Part shown: positions 1-13,526 of the stretch, one piece after another
Numbering within the stretch: position 1 is the first letter of the stretch
Layout: every line of letters starts with the position of its first letter
NCBI RefSeq assembly: GCF_003369915.1
Contig: NW_022881603.1
Location: 22,069,515 to 22,133,514, forward strand
From: Drosophila miranda
Lineage: Eukaryota > Arthropoda > Insecta > Diptera > Drosophilidae
Direction: 5' to 3'
Length of the DNA stretch: 64,000 nt
Position numbers and translations under genes: made by a program
The notes under the pieces: model-generated
Told to the model about the DNA's origin: nothing
What the model saw: only the letters and a program-made list of their open reading frames with translations
Database searches by the model: none

Positions 1-831
1 CGCGGCTTATGGGATGTTGATGGCGATGATGATTGGAGCGACAGTTTAAAAAACCATAACCAACACGGGATCACTCTCGCTCTCCTCCCCTCTCTCTCTC
101 TCTATCTCTCTCTCTCTCTGAGTGGATGCGACTAACTCGGCTAAGTTTTCGGTTATATGGGTTAGGGTATACGAGTGAGTATATTGTGCAATATACGCAA
201 ATCCCGGACTGGGGGCCTGCATACAAATGGGCTTATTTTTTGCGGCTACTCCTCAGCGAGTTCAAAGCGCTCCACCGACGCTTTGGCAGCCGCCAAAGAA
301 CCCCAAAAGTAAACCGGTTGCGGGTGTAGTCCCCAATCCCCTTCCAGCACCTGTCCCCACACCACAACGAGAGGAGTCGCGCATTTAGATGAATTTTTGT
401 CCACAAGCCACAAGTCGCAAGTCGCAAGTGAAACACCTACGGTTCCCGTCAGTCTCTCTCGCAGTCAGAACCAGACTCAGAACCAGAGGCCGAGTCAGAG
501 CTGGCGTCCAAGTCCGATTCAGTCGGTATGCAGATTCAGATTCAGATTGACGCATCTATAAATTCAAGCGAGGAGCCGTCGTCGTTGTCGTCGTTGTCGT
601 CGTTGTCGTCGTCATCGTCATCGTCAACATTTAACTGGGGTAGACGGACAGTTGTCGCTGCCTGGTTGTCTTCTAAGAATTTCAAATAGCTCTCGGCCCA
701 AGTCCCCCCAAGTCTGGGCCTGTGTCTGGGCTAATCATGGATATAAGTGAATGGATACCGAACATATCAAAGTTAAGATTGCACCTGTGCCAGGGGAAAT
801 ACTAATGGAGTTACCCTGAATCTATTTGCAG
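1..831 (+). other. Oaz intron sequence with microsatellites
   Basis: Non-coding sequence upstream of the 832 splice acceptor. It holds a CT-rich run (about 86-119) and a GTC/GTT triplet run (about 577-628) continuing into TCATCG repeats. I see no exon with convincing coding potential; the small open frames here are short and overlap repeats. Presumed to be intron of Oaz, since the downstream exon begins at an acceptor. Confidence 0.5.
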
Positions 832-3800
832 AGCCATGCGGAGCATCTGCCCTTCAAGTGCGAGTACTGCGCCAAGTTGTTCAAGCACAAGCGCTCCCGG
901 GATCGCCATAAGAAGCTGCACACGAACGAGCGGAACTACAAGTGTCCGCACTGCGAGGCGGCCTTCTCCAGGAGGTAAGTGAGAGACCACGAAAAGGGAC
1001 ACGCACTTCAACTATAACTTCATTCTAATCTGACCATATCTCTTCCCTATCTTCCCTCTCTTCATTAGCGATCACCTGAAGATCCACATGAAGACGCATG
1101 ATATCCAGAAGCCATTCCAGTGCAGCATGTGTAACAGGGGATACAACACGGCCGCGGCTCTCACCTCACACATGCAGAAGCACAAGAAGAACGCCGCCAT
1201 CCTGGCCGCCGGCGGCAATCCCAATGCCCTTAACTACAGTCCCCGGTCCACCGGTTCCGCCTCGGCCTCAGTGTCCAGCAATGGGAGCCTGCACAAGCGG
1301 CGCTATGCCCTGGCCCTGGCCACCGACAGCAGTCCCAGTCGCCTGGACTTCCCCAAGAGATCGCGCAGCAGTCATGTGGGAAGCACGCCCACCCCAACCC
1401 CTCTGCTCAGATGCAGCTACTGTCCCAAGGCGACAGAGTTCAGCAGCCTGGAGCAACTGAGGGCCCATCTCCAGAATGTCCATGAGCAGCCGCAGCAACC
1501 CCAGCAGCCACAGCAGTCACAGCAGCAGCAGTCGGCGAAGACCCCCGTCCAGGAGGGAGAGTGCTTCCAGCTGTGCTGCGAGTATTGCACCATGAAGTTT
1601 GGCAACATTGCCGGACTATTCCAGCACATGCGCGCCACCCATCTGGATCGTCTGAGCAGCCCCAACTCCTACTACGAGCACTTCAATCGCCTAGCCACGG
1701 CCGGAACATTCAGTCCACGGCTGGCTCTGGATATACCCAAGATTAAGACGGATCTGGGCAGTCCCGAGCGTGAGAACCGACTCTCCGAGGACGACCTTCC
1801 CACGGATCTGAGCTGCAACAAGCGTCGACCACAGACACCCAGTGCTCCGCCCAATCCTCCGCACGCAACAGCACCACCCGGCATCTTCTTCTGCAACCAG
1901 TGCAACGCTGGACTTCCCGACTTTGAGAGCTTTCGCAACCACCTGAAGAGCCACATTGCCGAAGGAATTCAGTTGATCTGTCCCCACTGTGGCCTGAGCC
2001 TCCCGGAGCAGTCCGAGTTTGAGCGGCACGTGGTGGGACACTTCCTGATCGCCAACTCCGAGTTTAACTGCAGCTCCAGCTGTGGCAAGAGCTTCGGCAA
2101 GGCCGAGGAGCTGCAGCAGCACCTCATCACCGAGCACGTACTCACCCTGCTGAAGTGCGCCCTCTGTTCGGAGATGTGCGAGACACGGATGGCCATGCAG
2201 CTCCACCTGGCCTGCGCCCACAGCCAGGAGACGAAGCTGCTGCGCTGCACCGCCTGCATGGAGGTCTTCCGTTCCGATGGCGACTTCCATGTGCACGTCA
2301 AGACGCGCCATCAGCTGGGGAATCATCACCACCCGATGGGCGGCAACAGCAGCCCGGCCAATCCGCTGCAGTGCATGTTCTGCCGGGCCGTGTGCTCCTC
2401 TGAGCTGGAGATGCACTTCCATCTGGCGGCCCATGCGCGACAGTTCCGCTGTCCATCCTGTCCGGAGACCTTCCACGTGGAGTTCCTGCTCGACAGGCAC
2501 ATGCAGAGCCAGCACGGCGGCGTCAAGGACAAAGAGCTGCCGCCACTACGCTCCCCCAACATATGTAGTCTCTATGTGAACGCCCTGCTGCCTCCCCTCG
2601 CCGCAGCTGCCGCTGCCGCAGCAGCCACCAACAACAACAGTAGCATCATCGACTACAACGTGGCCTTCAAGGGGTTGTTTGGTGGAGGATCAACAGGAGG
2701 AAATGCACCCACAGGACCCTCGGCGGCCGGCAAGTTCTACAGCCCCTTGCAGGTGGAAACGAATGCCCTGAAGACACAGACCTCGCCCCATCCCGCCCTG
2801 ATGTACGGCCTCAGCCAGCGCTATCTGATGGAGATGTACGCTGCCAAGTCCACGTCACCGGCCAACAGTGCCGCCAACGAATCAGCAGGAGGAGGAACCT
2901 CCTCCATCAATGCCCCGCCAGCACCACAGGCGCCGCCACCTCCCGCACCAGCTGTCACTTTCAGCTGTGGGATGTGCGAGCGTCAGGATCTGCGCAGCGA
3001 GGCCGAACTCCACTCACACCGGAAGCTGGCCCACAACCTGAAGACGGGCGTGAGTCTGCGGTGCGCCTACTGTGCGGGCAACCTCAAGTCGCGGGCGGAG
3101 CTCGAGCAGCACATGAAGAACTGCCACAACTCGACGGGCAAGCACAAGTGCCTCATCTGCGACGAGATCTTCCCATCTCCGGCCATCCTGGCCGAGCACA
3201 AGCTCCAGCACTTGAAGGTGGGTCAATCGGGCAAGTGCGCCAACTGCAGCCACCCGTTGGAGGATGTGGTCGCATTCCGAGCCCATCTCAGCGAGCATGG
3301 CAGCGATGGAGCCTCCCTGCCCTTGGCCTGCATTTGTTGTCGCCAGACCCTTCACTCGGAGTTCGAGCTGAGCCTCCATGCCAAGTTCCATACGAAGTCC
3401 TCGTCCAGTGGCGGCTGCCTCCAAGAACCAGCTTGCGCCCTGTGCCTGGAGCCCCTGCCAGGGGCAGTGGAGGGTCCCACCACTCCGGCCAAGCTCTGCG
3501 AAAAGTGCTGCCGAAAGCACAACCTCAACGGCAAGCGGAGCAAGGCCAGCGTAGCCCCCGTGGTCCAGGCCCAGCCGACTCCCTACCTGGAGAACCGCTG
3601 CAACATGTGCAAGATGATCTTGCCGCATTCCCAGAAACTGCAGGAGCACCTGGTCGAGCACACCTTCGCCGGCACCGAGCAGCGAAGCTTTAATTGCTAC
3701 ATCTGTTCGGCCGTATTCACGGCCCCTGGCGGCCTCCTTGGCCACATGGCCGAGCACGGCGCCCACTCGCGTCCCTACGACTGCAATCTTTGCCCGGAGA

Positions 3801-4111
3801 AGTTCTACTTCCGCGCCGAGCTGGAACACCACCAGCGGGCACACGAGCTGAGGCCAACGGTTCGTCCAACGCTAGCCAAACCGGAGCCCCCGATGCGGGG
3901 CAGTGCATCGCCCAGTCCAAGTCCGGTTCGAAGTCCCACGACCGTGAAGCAGGAGCTGTACGACACGGATACGGGTCACTCTGGGGGCGGCGATGCTGAG
4001 CCAGAGCCCGCCCTGGATGAGGAGGAGTACATAGAGGTGGAGCAGATTCCGCACGAGACGCGGCCAAGGGATGTCATGTCACAGATGGAAAGAGCCACAA
4101 ACAGCGCCTGA
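832..4111 (+). CDS. Oaz: Oaz zinc-finger transcription factor, last two coding exons (partial)
   Basis: Two exons are visible: 832-974, preceded by a TTTGCAG acceptor and followed by GTAAGT, and 1069-4111, preceded by TTCATTAG. They join in frame across the serine before the [11 protein letters not shown] finger. The protein is a long series of C2H2 fingers of irregular spacing separated by low-complexity linkers: a Gln/Pro run near 1487-1535, an Ala run near 2600-2625 and a Pro-rich segment near 2920-2950. Several fingers (for example the one ending in a [15 protein letters not shown] linker) resemble the ZNF423/ZNF521 family, of which Drosophila Oaz is the fly member; these nuclear DNA-binding factors act as transcription regulators and partners of Ebf/Smad proteins in vertebrates. 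The C-terminus is acidic and includes a PTDLS motif near 1800, the type of CtBP-binding motif. The 5' exons lie outside the window. The reading frame is open with no lesion, in contrast to genes to the right. Confidence 0.88.
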
Positions 4112-4790
4112 GGAAAGCGTTTATGTAGCGAATGAGAGAGGGGAAAGGTATCAAGGACACATATTCAGAAGAGGGAAAGAGCCCGTAGTATTCATAAGAC
4201 TGTTTCATGATTCGGGTATCCTACCTATCTTGGAGCTCGCAGAAGTACGAGTATTGCCGGAGTATTCTCCTTTCAAATCTTAGATCTTGCCACTTAAAAT
4301 CATACAGTAAATGGAACAGTTTAGTATTAATCAGATAGATGTATCCGATATGCATATACACACTCCGTAGATCTAATGCCGCCCTCTTAAATATCATGAC
4401 ACATAAAATATTACACATACGCCTAGTTTACTCGTAGAAATTCTTGACAAAAACCTTTGTGTGTGATAGTTTTTCAAAGATTCATCGCGTTTATTTATAC
4501 CCAAGCTATTTTATAGTTTATAGAGCGATTGGCGATTTCATTTTTGTATGTTATAGGGCCTTGCCTTCGTATTTCAGTATTTATATAGATCTACATTATT
4601 AAGTAGCCCCCATCCAACAATAATTGATTAACGATGTAACTACAATTTATTATACACATACATATTATGGTATTATATAGTTATGTATGTATTACATAAG
4701 CACCAAAAACATTTTTAATGTGTAGCATAAAAAGAACTAAAAAGAAAAAGCAAACAACAGAAAATGATTTAGTGAATAAAACAAACACAA
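4112..4790 (+). other. Oaz: Oaz 3' UTR
   Basis: AT-rich sequence follows the Oaz stop. The only good polyadenylation signal downstream is AATAAA at 4775-4780, which gives a 3' UTR of roughly 0.68 kb. The exact cleavage site is not visible from sequence alone. Confidence 0.55.
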
Positions 4791-7700
4791 GTTGAAACCA
4801 AAAAGAAAAAGAAAACGATCCAAAATACTTTATGTGTTTCCCTAGAAGCTTTATTCGGTTTGGGGCGGTGTGGTGGGGAAAATCTGATAAGAAAATCTCG
4901 TTGTGCGGCTCCTAGCCGTAGGTATACCCGTTTATACCCGTATTTTTTATGGAAGCTGACAACATGCGCCGCGTGACGAGACAAGGCGAGGTCTCCTCCG
5001 CCTCGAGGGCTCCTCCAAGACCAAATTTTATGGCGAATTTTTCGTTTCTGGTTTATTTCGGCAAGCGCGACACGTAATGGCAATAAAAAAGGTGCGCAAC
5101 AGGGTAACCGGCGACCCGTTCGGGGTTTATGGAGTTTCGCATAAGGCACTGCCGAGGGGCAGCGCAACAACAAATTGGCATCTCAGTTGGGTGATCTCTA
5201 TCTGTATCTTGAAGACCGGTGGCAATTACCCGCCAACAGATTACCAAGGCCACAACGCTTCTGTTTCTTGGAATGAAATGCAGCAGAATGCCCGACTCGG
5301 ATTTGGAGTTGGTTTGACTGGACTGCCAGTGGTGGTGCAGTGGTGACTCCAGGCTTGAACTTAGTCTCGATTCTGGTCGGCCGTCGTCTAATCTGCAGCA
5401 CCTCCTGCTTCTTGGAAGCAATTGCAAATAAATCGCATTTAATAAATTGCAGCGGCAAAAGGCACCGACCGCGGCTAGAGCGGCCTGCACCTGTTCCTGT
5501 CGGCAATCATCACAAATCAATAAAAATGTTTATCATCGAAACAATTGGTCCAACTCCAGCTCCAGGTCCAGTTCCAGCTCTAGCTCAAGCTTCTGCTCCA
5601 GCTCCAATTCCAGTTGCAGTACTCGTACAACTCTCCTGTGCGGCACTCCACTCGCCAAGTGGACACAAAGCACCGGCAGTTGTTAATTAGCGCTATGCCA
5701 CACATGCCGGTGGAAAACAGCAAAACAGCGACACAGCAAAAGGAAAAACTCGTTGGGCCATTGACAATCGGAATTGCCCTCGAACGGGGCGAACGCAATC
5801 GAAAGCCCGTCGAGGTGACTTCATTGATCGTTTTGGCCCCCCACACCACGAACTCCACGCACTCCATGCTGCATGCCTCATGCACCACGCTCCAGGCCAG
5901 ACCGCCAGGCGCGTCATCCGCTCGATCCTCCAGACCCCCGCTGTCTCTCACTCTCTGTCTCTTTCTACCGCTTTTAGCGTCACCAGTATGTCGAAGGCTG
6001 AATGTTGAATGCTGATGGAGATGGAGAGGGCTATGTCGATGTCGATGGCTCTTTAAATCAAAACCTCCAACGTACTCGTATCAAGTCCACGCGGATCGCT
6101 TCGATTCGCATCGCTTTATTTTTGGTATTTTAGGTATTTGACGGGTTTTTACACGCTTCCATTAAAAAGAAGATCACAGTGGTCGAAAGATGATGGTTTC
6201 CCCAAGGGAAAATATTGAGTAATACCTCGTGCAGGGATATGAGGGTCTTACTCAATGAATGTATCCCATTCTATAAAGTTGTTCCCCACTAGCCCCAGAT
6301 TTACTCAGGTTTTCATTATTTTGCTTTTAATTGTGTTTCATCTTTCACTGGCACCAATGTGCGCCGTTTGAAAGTCTGCTGAGTGACTGACTAACTAACT
6401 AACTAGCTGACTGACTGACTGACAAGGCGATTTGAATCCCCGACAACCTGAAAGCCCCACATCCCCTCTGCACGTCCACATCCACATGGCCTTTGGTGGG
6501 CTAGATAGCCATCCATTCGCCCGAGCTCCTCACTGAGCCCACTGAGTGTTGTGTTCGTGTGTCCAGCTCCATGTGGGGCTGGCATGCGAGAAAAGCATTT
6601 TTGAGCCAAGACAGCGTTACATTGACAAATGAAGAAGCTCCCATCAGTCAGCGAAGGAACTGAGAGACAGACAGACGGACGGACAGGGAGTAAGAGTGGT
6701 TCTAGACTGGCGCGGATGGTGATGCCATGCCCACAAAACACCCAAAACCAAGTGGCAAATGGATACAAATGATGATCAGCGTGGATTGGTGAAAATAATG
6801 GAGGAAACAGAATACCAAAGGCGAGTTGCGGTGAGGCGAAAGGAAGGGCCTTACAGGTCCTTGACAGTGGCAGGTCCGCCACATCATGAGGGGTAAGTGA
6901 TGGCAGTATAATATTTTCGCATGCCTTATTAAACAAAAACAAAAGTGAAAAATCTTTCCGTTTGCAACCCCCTTGCTCGGCAAATGCTTCCTCTTCCGGC
7001 CTGAAGGGGGAAAGGACAACGCTAAGGACACGGAATGTGGGCCAAACATGCGATTTTTGCAAAGGGAAGCATTCGAGAGCAAGGGCTACACTTACATACA
7101 TTATATTCATTACCGGCTTATTAGCGTGATTTACCGATTTGGGGAGTGATGCGGTATGCGTTGAGGATGTGGATGAGGCTGAGGATGAGGATGCGGATGG
7201 GAAAAAGAATGTTTAAGGATGTTCGTGACGATGCTCGGCAGGAGGATGGTTAATGCCTGGGAAAATGACTCTGAAAGCGCCATATCCCATATCCGTTTCT
7301 CAATAATACCGTGCGAATTTCTTGATGGATGGCTGTAAAACAGGAAGCTCCCTAAGCTCTTTACGCCTCCCCCTCCCGTCTCTCTCTCTATATTTCCCCC
7401 AATCGATGGCTCTGTCATATGCAAATCATGATTTGGGTTTAGCCTGATATGAAACAACGTTCATAGCTTAATGGATCGCCTCGAGAAGAGGGTTTCATCA
7501 ATTAGCTGTCAACTTCCTGTCTGCAATTGTACCATTACAGTGGGAACTGGGGACTGCAAACGGCGGTCTGTGGCAGGGGCATCCACTAATAAGCAGGGCT
7601 GACCAGATCAGAGAGACAGAGATCAGATCAAACAGAGAGTATCCTCTTCAGAGGCCGCTGTCGAGGCGCTAATTCAATTAATAATCCCTCGCTGGCCGAC

Positions 7701-10700
7701 ACTCGAAGGGGGACACGACACGCGCGATGTTTATCGGACCAACAATTTACACAAATTAAAACTAAACAGATCTCCCCTCACTCCCCCCCTCCCATCCACT
7801 TCGAACTTAATTATGCAATTATTATACAATTTTTCTTTAGTTTGGTTAATTTTTCTGATATTCGTATCCTCCTTCGGCTCGAGGCAGAGGCAGAGGCAGG
7901 GCACGAGCTGAGGTGCCGAAACCCCAAACAGAAACCGAAACCAAGAACATTTGCAGATACAGATACAATTACGGACACATAATCTTTCAGATACACATAT
8001 GCGAGCGAAAGGCCTTTCCCATTGGCTGGAGGAAAGTTAACTGTGTGTGTGTCTGTGTTCCTGTGCGCCTGTAGGTGTTTATGTACAAGAATTCGTTCGC
8101 CAAGCCGGATACATATGCCGCATAGGGAGTCGGTCGTTTGGGGCGTGGCATGGGTGGGACAGGATACACATCTGCCATACATATCCAGCAGGTACAGGCG
8201 AGTGTTTTTGTGGCAGAAGAAAGGTTTAAACTTAATATTTCATTTAATTTCCAGAGGTATTAATTAATTTCAGTTCCTCAAATTAACTCACATTTTCAGC
8301 AAATTATCTTCTCCTCTGATAAATACGGTGTTTCTTTTGAAGAACGCATTATACTCCTCCAACAGCCTCAACCTTCTCAAGGGTCCGCTTCCTTCCACCC
8401 GTGGCATACTCACTCAATACACGATTAGTAATAGATATTTATCCTTATTAGAACGTGGTGAACGTGCCGCTATTTGCGTTATGTAAATGGATATCGATAT
8501 GCGAGATGATCGCCAGACCGTTTGATTGATTGATTGATTGCCATTCAGGGCAGGCAGCACCAAATATAAACAGCAATCATGGAGGACAAAGGATGGCTTG
8601 GGGTCTTTCTTCTGCAGTATTTGCGGGCGGTTTGTTTTCTATGCGCAATTTATAAAGTTGCTGACACAATAATGGGAGCCAGTCCAGATCGGAATATGCC
8701 AGGATCAGCAGCAGCAGCAGCAGGAGCAGGACCGAGGATCACATCACCGCGTGGCACCTCCGCCTTAAATTCTCGCGAATTAAATTAAAAAGGAGCTGTG
8801 GATTGAGGTCCTGTACTCCTGCAGAGCACATTCGGAGAGCAAAAGTATTGTATTACCAGTAGCGAGGAGCAAGCAGCAGCAGGATCCGTAGAGCGTCCCA
8901 AGTTTGCTCGCCTTGATAAGACATAAAAGGTCCTTAAAGACAAAGTACCTTCGGCATAGCAATTGCCCGACCCAACCCAAGCATTTCCTTGTGCGTGTTT
9001 ATGCTTTGCGCCTTCTTATCCCTCAATTTCTTATCACGGCAAAAAGATCAAATTTCGAGAGGGAGCCAGACGAGGAGAGCGACGGACAGATAGACAGAGA
9101 AAAGGAACCGCTGGGAAAGGATGTGCCAAAGGATGTATCCCAGTCTGTGCGACTCTTTTCAGGAGCCATCGAGGGCGGACAGGAGTCACAAGGAGATTGC
9201 ATAACAGTCCCCAAGACAGTCTTAAATGCTGAGAATTAATTACATTTCAATTACAACTTTTGAGAAACCAAAAGATCCATCAGACTGGGTCATCTTAATG
9301 CATGGTCCAAGCATTAAATGTTACTTCACCTCTTAAAAAAAATTGCGAGAAGCGAAGAGAGTCAATGCTCCCCATATACATGGATCGGTTGACAGTGTTT
9401 TTTATTTGTTTAAGCATTACATAATCAGATGCTGCTGTCCCCCATGCATCGCCTGGGTAAACGTTTCTGTAGAAGCCCAGACTGAGACACAGACCTTAAT
9501 TAAATTTTTGTGGCCTGAACAGGAATTGTGGTTCGGTTTCTGTGTGTTGGCTTGTTCTAAGTACGCTTCTTGTGACTTCTTTTATGACCCGCACAGTTTT
9601 GGGCCTCGCAAGATGACGACGACGATGATGATGATGGGCAGAAACGGACAAGTTTCACAATTTGCCTGTCCCCAGCACATCCCATCGCATCTCCATACCC
9701 ATCCCTCCCCCGTTTTATGTGTAAGTTCATGTCCAGAGTGCGTTTTGACCTCTTGCCGCGTACGTGCCTGGCCCCAGAGTGTGACAAACTGGTTGCTGGG
9801 TAGCATAGTGTATACGGTGTGTAGCTGTCGCTATATAGTGAGCCTATAGTTGTTGTTTTTATGACTTAACGCCGCGTACGCCGCGCAATTTCAATTACAG
9901 CCAGAACCCCGCCGCGCTCTGTCATAGTACAAGCTGTTTACACAAATATACGACAACTATGTTGGATATATAGAGCAGCTCCGCTCAAACACTTTCATTA
10001 CACCATTGAGAACGGGGTGGGCATGGGGAAGGAGCTGTAAAATTGTTGTACGCGCCCTCCGGTACGAAGGTTAGCCCTACGGTTGGGGCCAGGTGCCAAA
10101 TTTGACGGGCCAACACCGCTGCTGCTTAAGTTGCTCATAATTTATGCCTTACAAAGCTGAACTATGACGGTTTGGGGCGGCGGAGATGGAGTCGACCTCT
10201 AAGAATGACTAGGGCACGTGTCTGTCTTTATGATTTCTGGTTTTGCCGTTCTCTATTTCCTCCACAGTTGCATTCATATTTGATGATTCCTTCGTCTCTG
10301 AGTTGCCAAATTTAATCAAGCAGTTTCAAATGAAATTGGACCACAGATATGAAAAAACTGATATATTGTAACTCGGGAGTCGTTTTGAGCACAGAAACTG
10401 ATTAGGAGCCTGAAAAGGTAGCCCTATAAAAAAAAGTATATATATATAAAGTTAGTCTTTTGTGCTGCCAGACTACTGGAGTACCGTAAAATACCAAAAA
10501 TACTGAAGTTTAATGTTGGCCAGCTTCAACGGCTTTTCAAATTACAGGTTTGTTTGTACTCTTTAACGATCCGATATTTACGAGAGAGAGACCACGGACG
10601 AAATACGATTAGATTATCGTTAAAAGAGCCGATGGGGACATACATACACATATTAATGCATAGGTGTTATTTTAAAATTGTAAACTCTCACAACTCACAA

Positions 10701-11377
10701 CTATTTTCTTTTATCTTATCGTTACTTATCTTTACCTTTACCTACCCCACAATCACTCACTTTAGCTTGAAAATCGAAACCACCAACCATAAACCTCAGA
10801 ATTGCTAGCGATTAAAAAGGCAAGTTATTTGACTCACCTATTTCACCTATTGGGAAAAACAAAAAAATATAATTTCACTCATTGATTGTCGTTTGTTGGG
10901 TTTTCATGACTTTAATTCAATTAAATATAATTTGCCGAAGGGCTATAACGCACATTAGGTGCGAAATGGAAAGCTCTTGATTGAGGTAAGCTTTTGTAGA
11001 GAAGGAAGCAAAATATGGAAGCTCGAGAGCCCAGGAAACCATCGAAAAGGGAACTTTATTGCACTCATACCATTTTTGCGTTAATATATATACAGAAATT
11101 GCGATTATCCTATTAAATTTAAATTTGGCACGCACGAATGTGCTGTTAGACTGTTAAAATGCTTCAAATTATATCCAGTGTGACCACACATATTGCTTGG
11201 CCAAGGTACAACTACTCAACGGCTTTTTGGTTTAAGCTGAAGTTCTCTTCACCGTTCAGTTTTTGTATAGAGAGAGACATGCGATCAGGTGATCATTAAT
11301 ATTCCGTACAACGTTGAAGCGCTTTATTAAAATTTAACTGAGAACCTTGGTCAATAGCAGCGCAGAGATAGAGCCAA
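4791..11377. other. 6.6 kb intergenic region, no supported gene
   Basis: No open frame here has a family signature or a credible exon structure. Visible items are simple repeats only: CCAGCTC/CCAGTTC-type low complexity (5548-5622), a GACT/AACT tetranucleotide run (about 6383-6424), GACA/GACG repeats (6664-6690), GGATGA repeats (7165-7200), GATT repeats (8521-8540), a GCA run (8708-8727), GAC/GAT triplets (9613-9637) and an AT run (10436-10450). It may hold Oaz or Ly6-gene regulatory DNA, but nothing in the bases proves this. Confidence 0.5.
6383..6424. repeat. GACT/AACT tetranucleotide microsatellite
   Basis: Imperfect tandem array of CTGACTGA and CTAACTAA units in the gene-free region left of the Ly6-like gene. 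Simple sequence; no function assigned. Confidence 0.7.
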
Positions 11378-11861
11378 TTATGGTGTACGCACTACCACTG
11401 AAGGTTCCTCGTAATTGCAGTTGTCAGTATAGCAGACGCCACAGTGCGACTTCCAGTTGGCCCTGGCATCAGGATCGGTCAGATTACGAGCACAGATCCT
11501 GATATCCGGATGGGCCAAGGAACTCACTCGTAAGCGTGTTGTTAGGGCCAAGAGGTGTTGTGGGAGGGATTTGCGGACCTGTGTAGTAGGTGAGATTTGC
11601 ACACAAGAAGCTCTGGCTGCCACCTACTTCGGGCACATCGTTGTGGTACGTCGAAAGCCAGTCGCTGGTGGCATTAGCCGTGGCGTTGGAGCAAGTCTGG
11701 ACCGTGGGGTTCTTGCAAGAAGTGGCATCATTGCAGCTGTAGCAGGTCAGCGAGCTGGCTAATTATCTTAACCGATCATCAGAATCAAACTAAATTTTCT
11801 TACCGAATCGCACGCCCACAAGGGCTACAAGCACCACAGCAAAAATCAATTTCTTCCACAT
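11378..11861 (-). pseudogene. Ly6/three-finger-like small secreted protein gene, frameshifted
   Basis: On the minus strand, ATG at 11861-11859 opens a signal peptide of the form MWKKLIFAVVLVALVGV. Exon 1 (11804-11861) ends at a GTAAG donor; a 45-nt intron ends in TTAG, and exon 2 starts at 11758. Exon 2 encodes a cysteine pattern typical of Ly6/uPAR domains: LTCYSCND...C...TC near the start and CGVCYTDNCN near the end, with several N-glycosylation sequons between. The first part (through FLCANLTYYTG) and the last part (from about 11515, DIRICARNLTDP, to the stop at 11378) are in different frames, so one frameshift lies between roughly 11500 and 11600. An intron there would be about 30 nt, too short for flies. 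No GPI-type hydrophobic tail is evident. The specific family member is not recognised. Confidence 0.6.
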
Positions 11862-12730
11862 ATTTATTAAGTGTTCTTCTGTTTGCGACTGTCAAGGAAA
11901 ACTGATTCGAGCACAGCTCATGTGTCCCATGAGGTTGGTGACAAATATGACGATCATTAAATTATATAAAGATTAGATTAACCATGAAGTTCACAGTAGT
12001 AAAAACTATGGCAGAGTTAATGTCTTCTTACAGAGACTAAAAATGGGTATCCCGGGATCGAGATACAGGAAACTTATCACATGCATAAATAGGTCTAAAC
12101 AAACTCAATCTAAGAAAAGGTAATTATAATTTAAGGTTGAAAGCTAAAAAAACAGAATTGTACTATCAGTCAAATGAAATAGGGTGTAAAAACGTCCATA
12201 TTCATGGCTGAATCATTTCGCTTACACTTACGTTTAGCTGTAACCTTTTTTGTTACCTTTTTTGTTCAAACCTCATTTTAGACACAATCCAAAAAAGGGT
12301 AGTTCCTTAAATAAACCAATCTTGTGGAAAATCGAATCATCAATCGGATACAACTATTTGATTAAGGCTGAGTGTCTTAGCTAGCCAGTAATATTAAGCC
12401 GAATATTAAAATCAAGGAATATTATTTCTGAGCATGGGCATAGATCGATTAACCCATTGTAGACCAGGGGGTAGTTAAATATTCACCGTTCTGGTGAAAG
12501 ATGTCTTGGTCTTTGTTATAAGGAAAGATGAAGGATCGGATAATTCTACAAGATGAATTATTATTATTAGTACTATTTTCTGCGGTTTAACTCAAGTTGC
12601 TATCCTGCTTAAATAACGGGGGCTTAAGTGGGTTAAGTTCGATTTTTCATCGTACGTTTGATTTACACACTGGTTTAATTTTTTGTTTACATTTTTGTTT
12701 ATTTGAGACACAACTCAAAGCAAAAAAAAG
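11862..12730. other. Intergenic region, nothing recognised
   Basis: AT-rich spacer between the minus-strand Ly6-like gene and the plus-strand methyltransferase gene, so it should hold both promoters. I see no DRE, motif 1 or TATA consensus with confident placement. A direct doublet of TTACCTTTTTTGTT-like sequence lies near 12240-12270. Confidence 0.4.
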
Positions 12731-13526
12731 ATGCCATTGACTGAAGGACCGGCTCCCGAAAAGTGTGTGAATGCTTTAAAAGACGAAATGGACAGCAGCG
12801 AGGACAAGGAGTGCACGGAGGAAAACAGAAATGGACCGGAAGCAAAGGTAGCCGATGCGGTCGCAAACAGTTCCACTGCAAGCAATGCTCAGAAGCCAAA
12901 AATATTGGTCGGGAGTGCCAGCCACAGTCAACGGGATGCTGGAAGGCATGGGATACATCAGCGCCACCGATATACAGGGTTCCAACAACTTTCTACGCGA
13001 AATAAGGATACCTGGAAACAACCTGGCGTTGGACTGCGGAGCCGGTATTGGCCGCATTACTCGACACCTAATACCTCGCTTCCATTGCGTGGATCTTGTG
13101 GAGCAGGACCCAGCTTTTGCCAACAAGGCCCGGGAGTACTGTACAACTGAAAACACGCCAGTCGGCAGCTTGGGGAAGATCTACAACGTTGGACTACAGA
13201 AATTCACTCCCACAAAGAAATACGACCTCATCTGGAGTCAATGGGTCTTAGGACATCTCACTGAGCCGGACTTGATCGACTTCTTTCGACGCGTCCGGCA
13301 GGGACTGGCGCCGGGCGCTTTCTTTGTCCTTAAGGAGAACGTAACCAAATCAAAGGAGATAATCGTTGACGACGAGGATTCCTCAGTTACTCGACCTCTG
13401 GAGCACTACGATATCTCGTTAGAGGCGGCTGGATTTCGGATTGTGCGGAAAGTGCGCCAGCAAAACTTTCCAAAGGACCTTTATCCAGTTTACATGATCG
13501 CCTGTAAACCACTCTCTTCGGCTTAA
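12731..13526 (+). CDS. Ntmt: N-terminal (Xaa-Pro-Lys) methyltransferase-like gene with an early frameshift
   Basis: The main frame ends at 13526 and carries an NTMT1-type SAM methyltransferase: YWSGVPATVNGMLEG at the substrate end, the motif I stretch ALDCGAGIGRITR, the acidic motif with D at VDLVEQD, and IWSQWVLGHLT and DDEDSSVTR typical of this family. Such enzymes methylate the alpha-amino group of proteins after Met removal, including ribosomal and chromatin proteins. The likely start is ATG 12731, which opens an acidic N-terminal tail of ~55 residues, but that frame runs out of register with the catalytic frame near 12893-12903, just before YWSGVP. A shift of +1 (1-nt insertion or 2-nt loss) explains it. 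Internal ATGs at 12855 or 12888 could still give a domain-complete protein. The family is sure; orthology to the fly Ntmt gene is likely but not proven. Confidence 0.68.

Noticed and set aside
1691..2515. Long minus-strand open frames inside Oaz (also 3014-3844)
   Set aside because: They lie opposite the zinc-finger coding exon and show only the Leu/Ala-rich composition expected from antisense of GC-rich coding DNA.
6403..7110. 235-codon minus-strand open frame in the gene-free region
   Set aside because: It overlaps GACT and GACA microsatellites and has no domain, signal or exon context; likely chance.
8579..8788. Small plus-strand frame with a hydrophobic start and Ala run
   Set aside because: Short, built partly on a GCA repeat, no promoter or homology I recognise.
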